Shown piece by piece: positions 21,912 to 22,553 of a stretch of DNA of 22,553 nt. The notes under the pieces are model-generated. The model was not told the DNA's origin and searched no databases. It saw nothing but the letters and a program-made list of their open reading frames with translations. A program made the position numbers and the translations under genes. Location of the stretch: the NCBI GenBank assembly GCA_900757705.1, contig CAAEOW010000110.1, positions 1 to 22,553 on the forward strand, in the 5' to 3' direction. Source of the stretch: an uncultured Collinsella sp. (GTDB taxonomy: Bacteria; Actinomycetota; Coriobacteriia; Coriobacteriales; Coriobacteriaceae). The first letter of the stretch is position 1, and each line of letters opens with the position of its first letter.

Positions 21912-22553
21912 ATGCGTACCGATGATTTTGACTACAACCTTCCTGAGGAACTGATTGCCCAGGCTCCTGCCGAGCCGCGCGACTCCTGCCGCCTGCTGGT
22001 GGTGGATCGCAAAGGCTCCCAGGCGGGGAAGCCGCTGGAGCACGGCGGTACCGTTGAGCACCGCATCTTCCGCGACATCATCGACTATATCGAGCCGGGC
22101 GATGTGCTCGTCATCAACAAGACGCGTGTGATGCCGGCCCGCCTGATCGGTCGCAAAGCCGGCTCGGGTGGCGTGGTCGAGACGCTGCTGCTCAAGCGCC
22201 GTGAGGATGTTGACCCGCTGGGCCACGTTTGGGAGTGCCTGGTCAAGCCGGGTAAGCGCCTGAAGCCCGGTGCTCAGATTGAGTATCGCGCCGGTGGCGC
22301 CCATGCGCCCGAGGGGGCTCCCGTGGTGCTGACGGCCGAGGTCATCGACTTTGTCACCGATAGCCGCGGAGGCCGTCTGGTGCGCTTTGAGCCGGCCGGC
22401 TGCAATGCCGCCGGCGAGCCGCGCACGCTCGACGAGGCCATTCATGCTGCCGGTCACGTGCCGCTGCCGCCCTACATTACCGATTACGAGGGCGATCCCG
22501 AGAAGTACCAGACCGTCTACGCCATGAAGGAGGAGCACTCGGCTGCCGCTCCC
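21912..22553 (+). CDS. queA: tRNA ribosyltransferase-isomerase QueA (5' part, cut by window end)
   Basis: QueA transfers and isomerises the ribosyl group of S-adenosylmethionine onto preQ1 in tRNA to make epoxyqueuosine, the substrate of QueH. The visible 214 residues (of roughly 350 usual) run in frame to the last base of the window. Family motifs are FDYNLPEELIAQAPAEPRD at the start, DVLVINKTRVMPARL, ETLLLKR and VPLPPYI, with YQTVYA and the start of the catalytic GSAAAPTAGLHF-like segment at the very end (HSAAAP). AGAGG precedes the ATG. High GC (42 of 60 bases in 22141-22200) contrasts with arcB. Confidence 0.93.
   Translation, partial: MRTDDFDYNLPEELIAQAPAEPRDSCRLLVVDRKGSQAGKPLEHGGTVEHRIFRDIIDYIEPGDVLVINKTRVMPARLIGRKAGSGGVVETLLLKRREDVDPLGHVWECLVKPGKRLKPGAQIEYRAGGAHAPEGAPVVLTAEVIDFVTDSRGGRLVRFEPAGCNAAGEPRTLDEAIHAAGHVPLPPYITDYEGDPEKYQTVYAMKEEHSAAAP

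Noticed and set aside
1..22553. CRISPR arrays, tRNA/rRNA genes and insertion sequences
   Set aside because: No regularly spaced repeats, no transposase-like protein and no tRNA or rRNA signatures were seen on either strand by eye.

Overview
The window comes from a GC-rich, probably anaerobic actinobacterium. Gene content and style best fit the Coriobacteriia, and Collinsella or a close relative is my working guess. The clues are a cobalamin-riboswitch-led DUF4430 surface protein, a class III fructose bisphosphatase, a DegV protein, QueH and an arginine deiminase operon. This placement is inference from gene families; no rRNA gene is present.

Layout. (1) 1-5230: a perfect 38-bp palindrome, a cobalamin riboswitch, then two cell-surface genes. 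The first encodes a secreted protein with four DUF4430 (transcobalamin-C-terminal-like) repeats, a predicted PQQ-type beta-propeller, an InlB/Listeria-Bacteroides repeat and a C-terminal membrane anchor. The second encodes an N-terminally anchored protein ending in one DUF4430 domain. (2) 5266-8346, minus strand: class III fbp followed by two tandem GtrA-family membrane proteins. (3) 8624-11118: a DegV-family lipid-binding protein, an unassigned TIM-barrel protein (minus) and a 56-residue membrane protein. (4) 11143-15795: an rRNA m5C methyltransferase-like protein and an unusual methionyl-tRNA-synthetase-like protein (both minus), then a DUF3267 zincin-like membrane protein and the queuosine enzyme QueH (plus). 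(5) 15856-21777: a lower-GC arginine-catabolism island. A divergent arginine deiminase paralogue and an XRE/S24-like regulator lie on the minus strand; a YfcC-family transporter, a canonical arcA and arcB lie on the plus strand. (6) 21912-end: the 5' part of queA.

How the genes work together. The riboswitch and the DUF4430 domains together suggest B12-repressed surface machinery for capturing corrinoids. This is the best candidate for a poorly described system here. In the arginine island the transporter would exchange arginine for ornithine, ArcA would make citrulline and ArcB would make ornithine plus carbamoyl phosphate. No carbamate kinase gene is present in the window. The second deiminase keeps the catalytic Cys, His, Asp and Glu motifs but changes several surrounding arginine-binding positions. 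It sits 2 nt from a regulator that has lost the S24 self-cleavage dyad, so this pair may be a sensor or a specialised enzyme. queH and queA act consecutively in queuosine synthesis and flank the island, as if it had been inserted between them.
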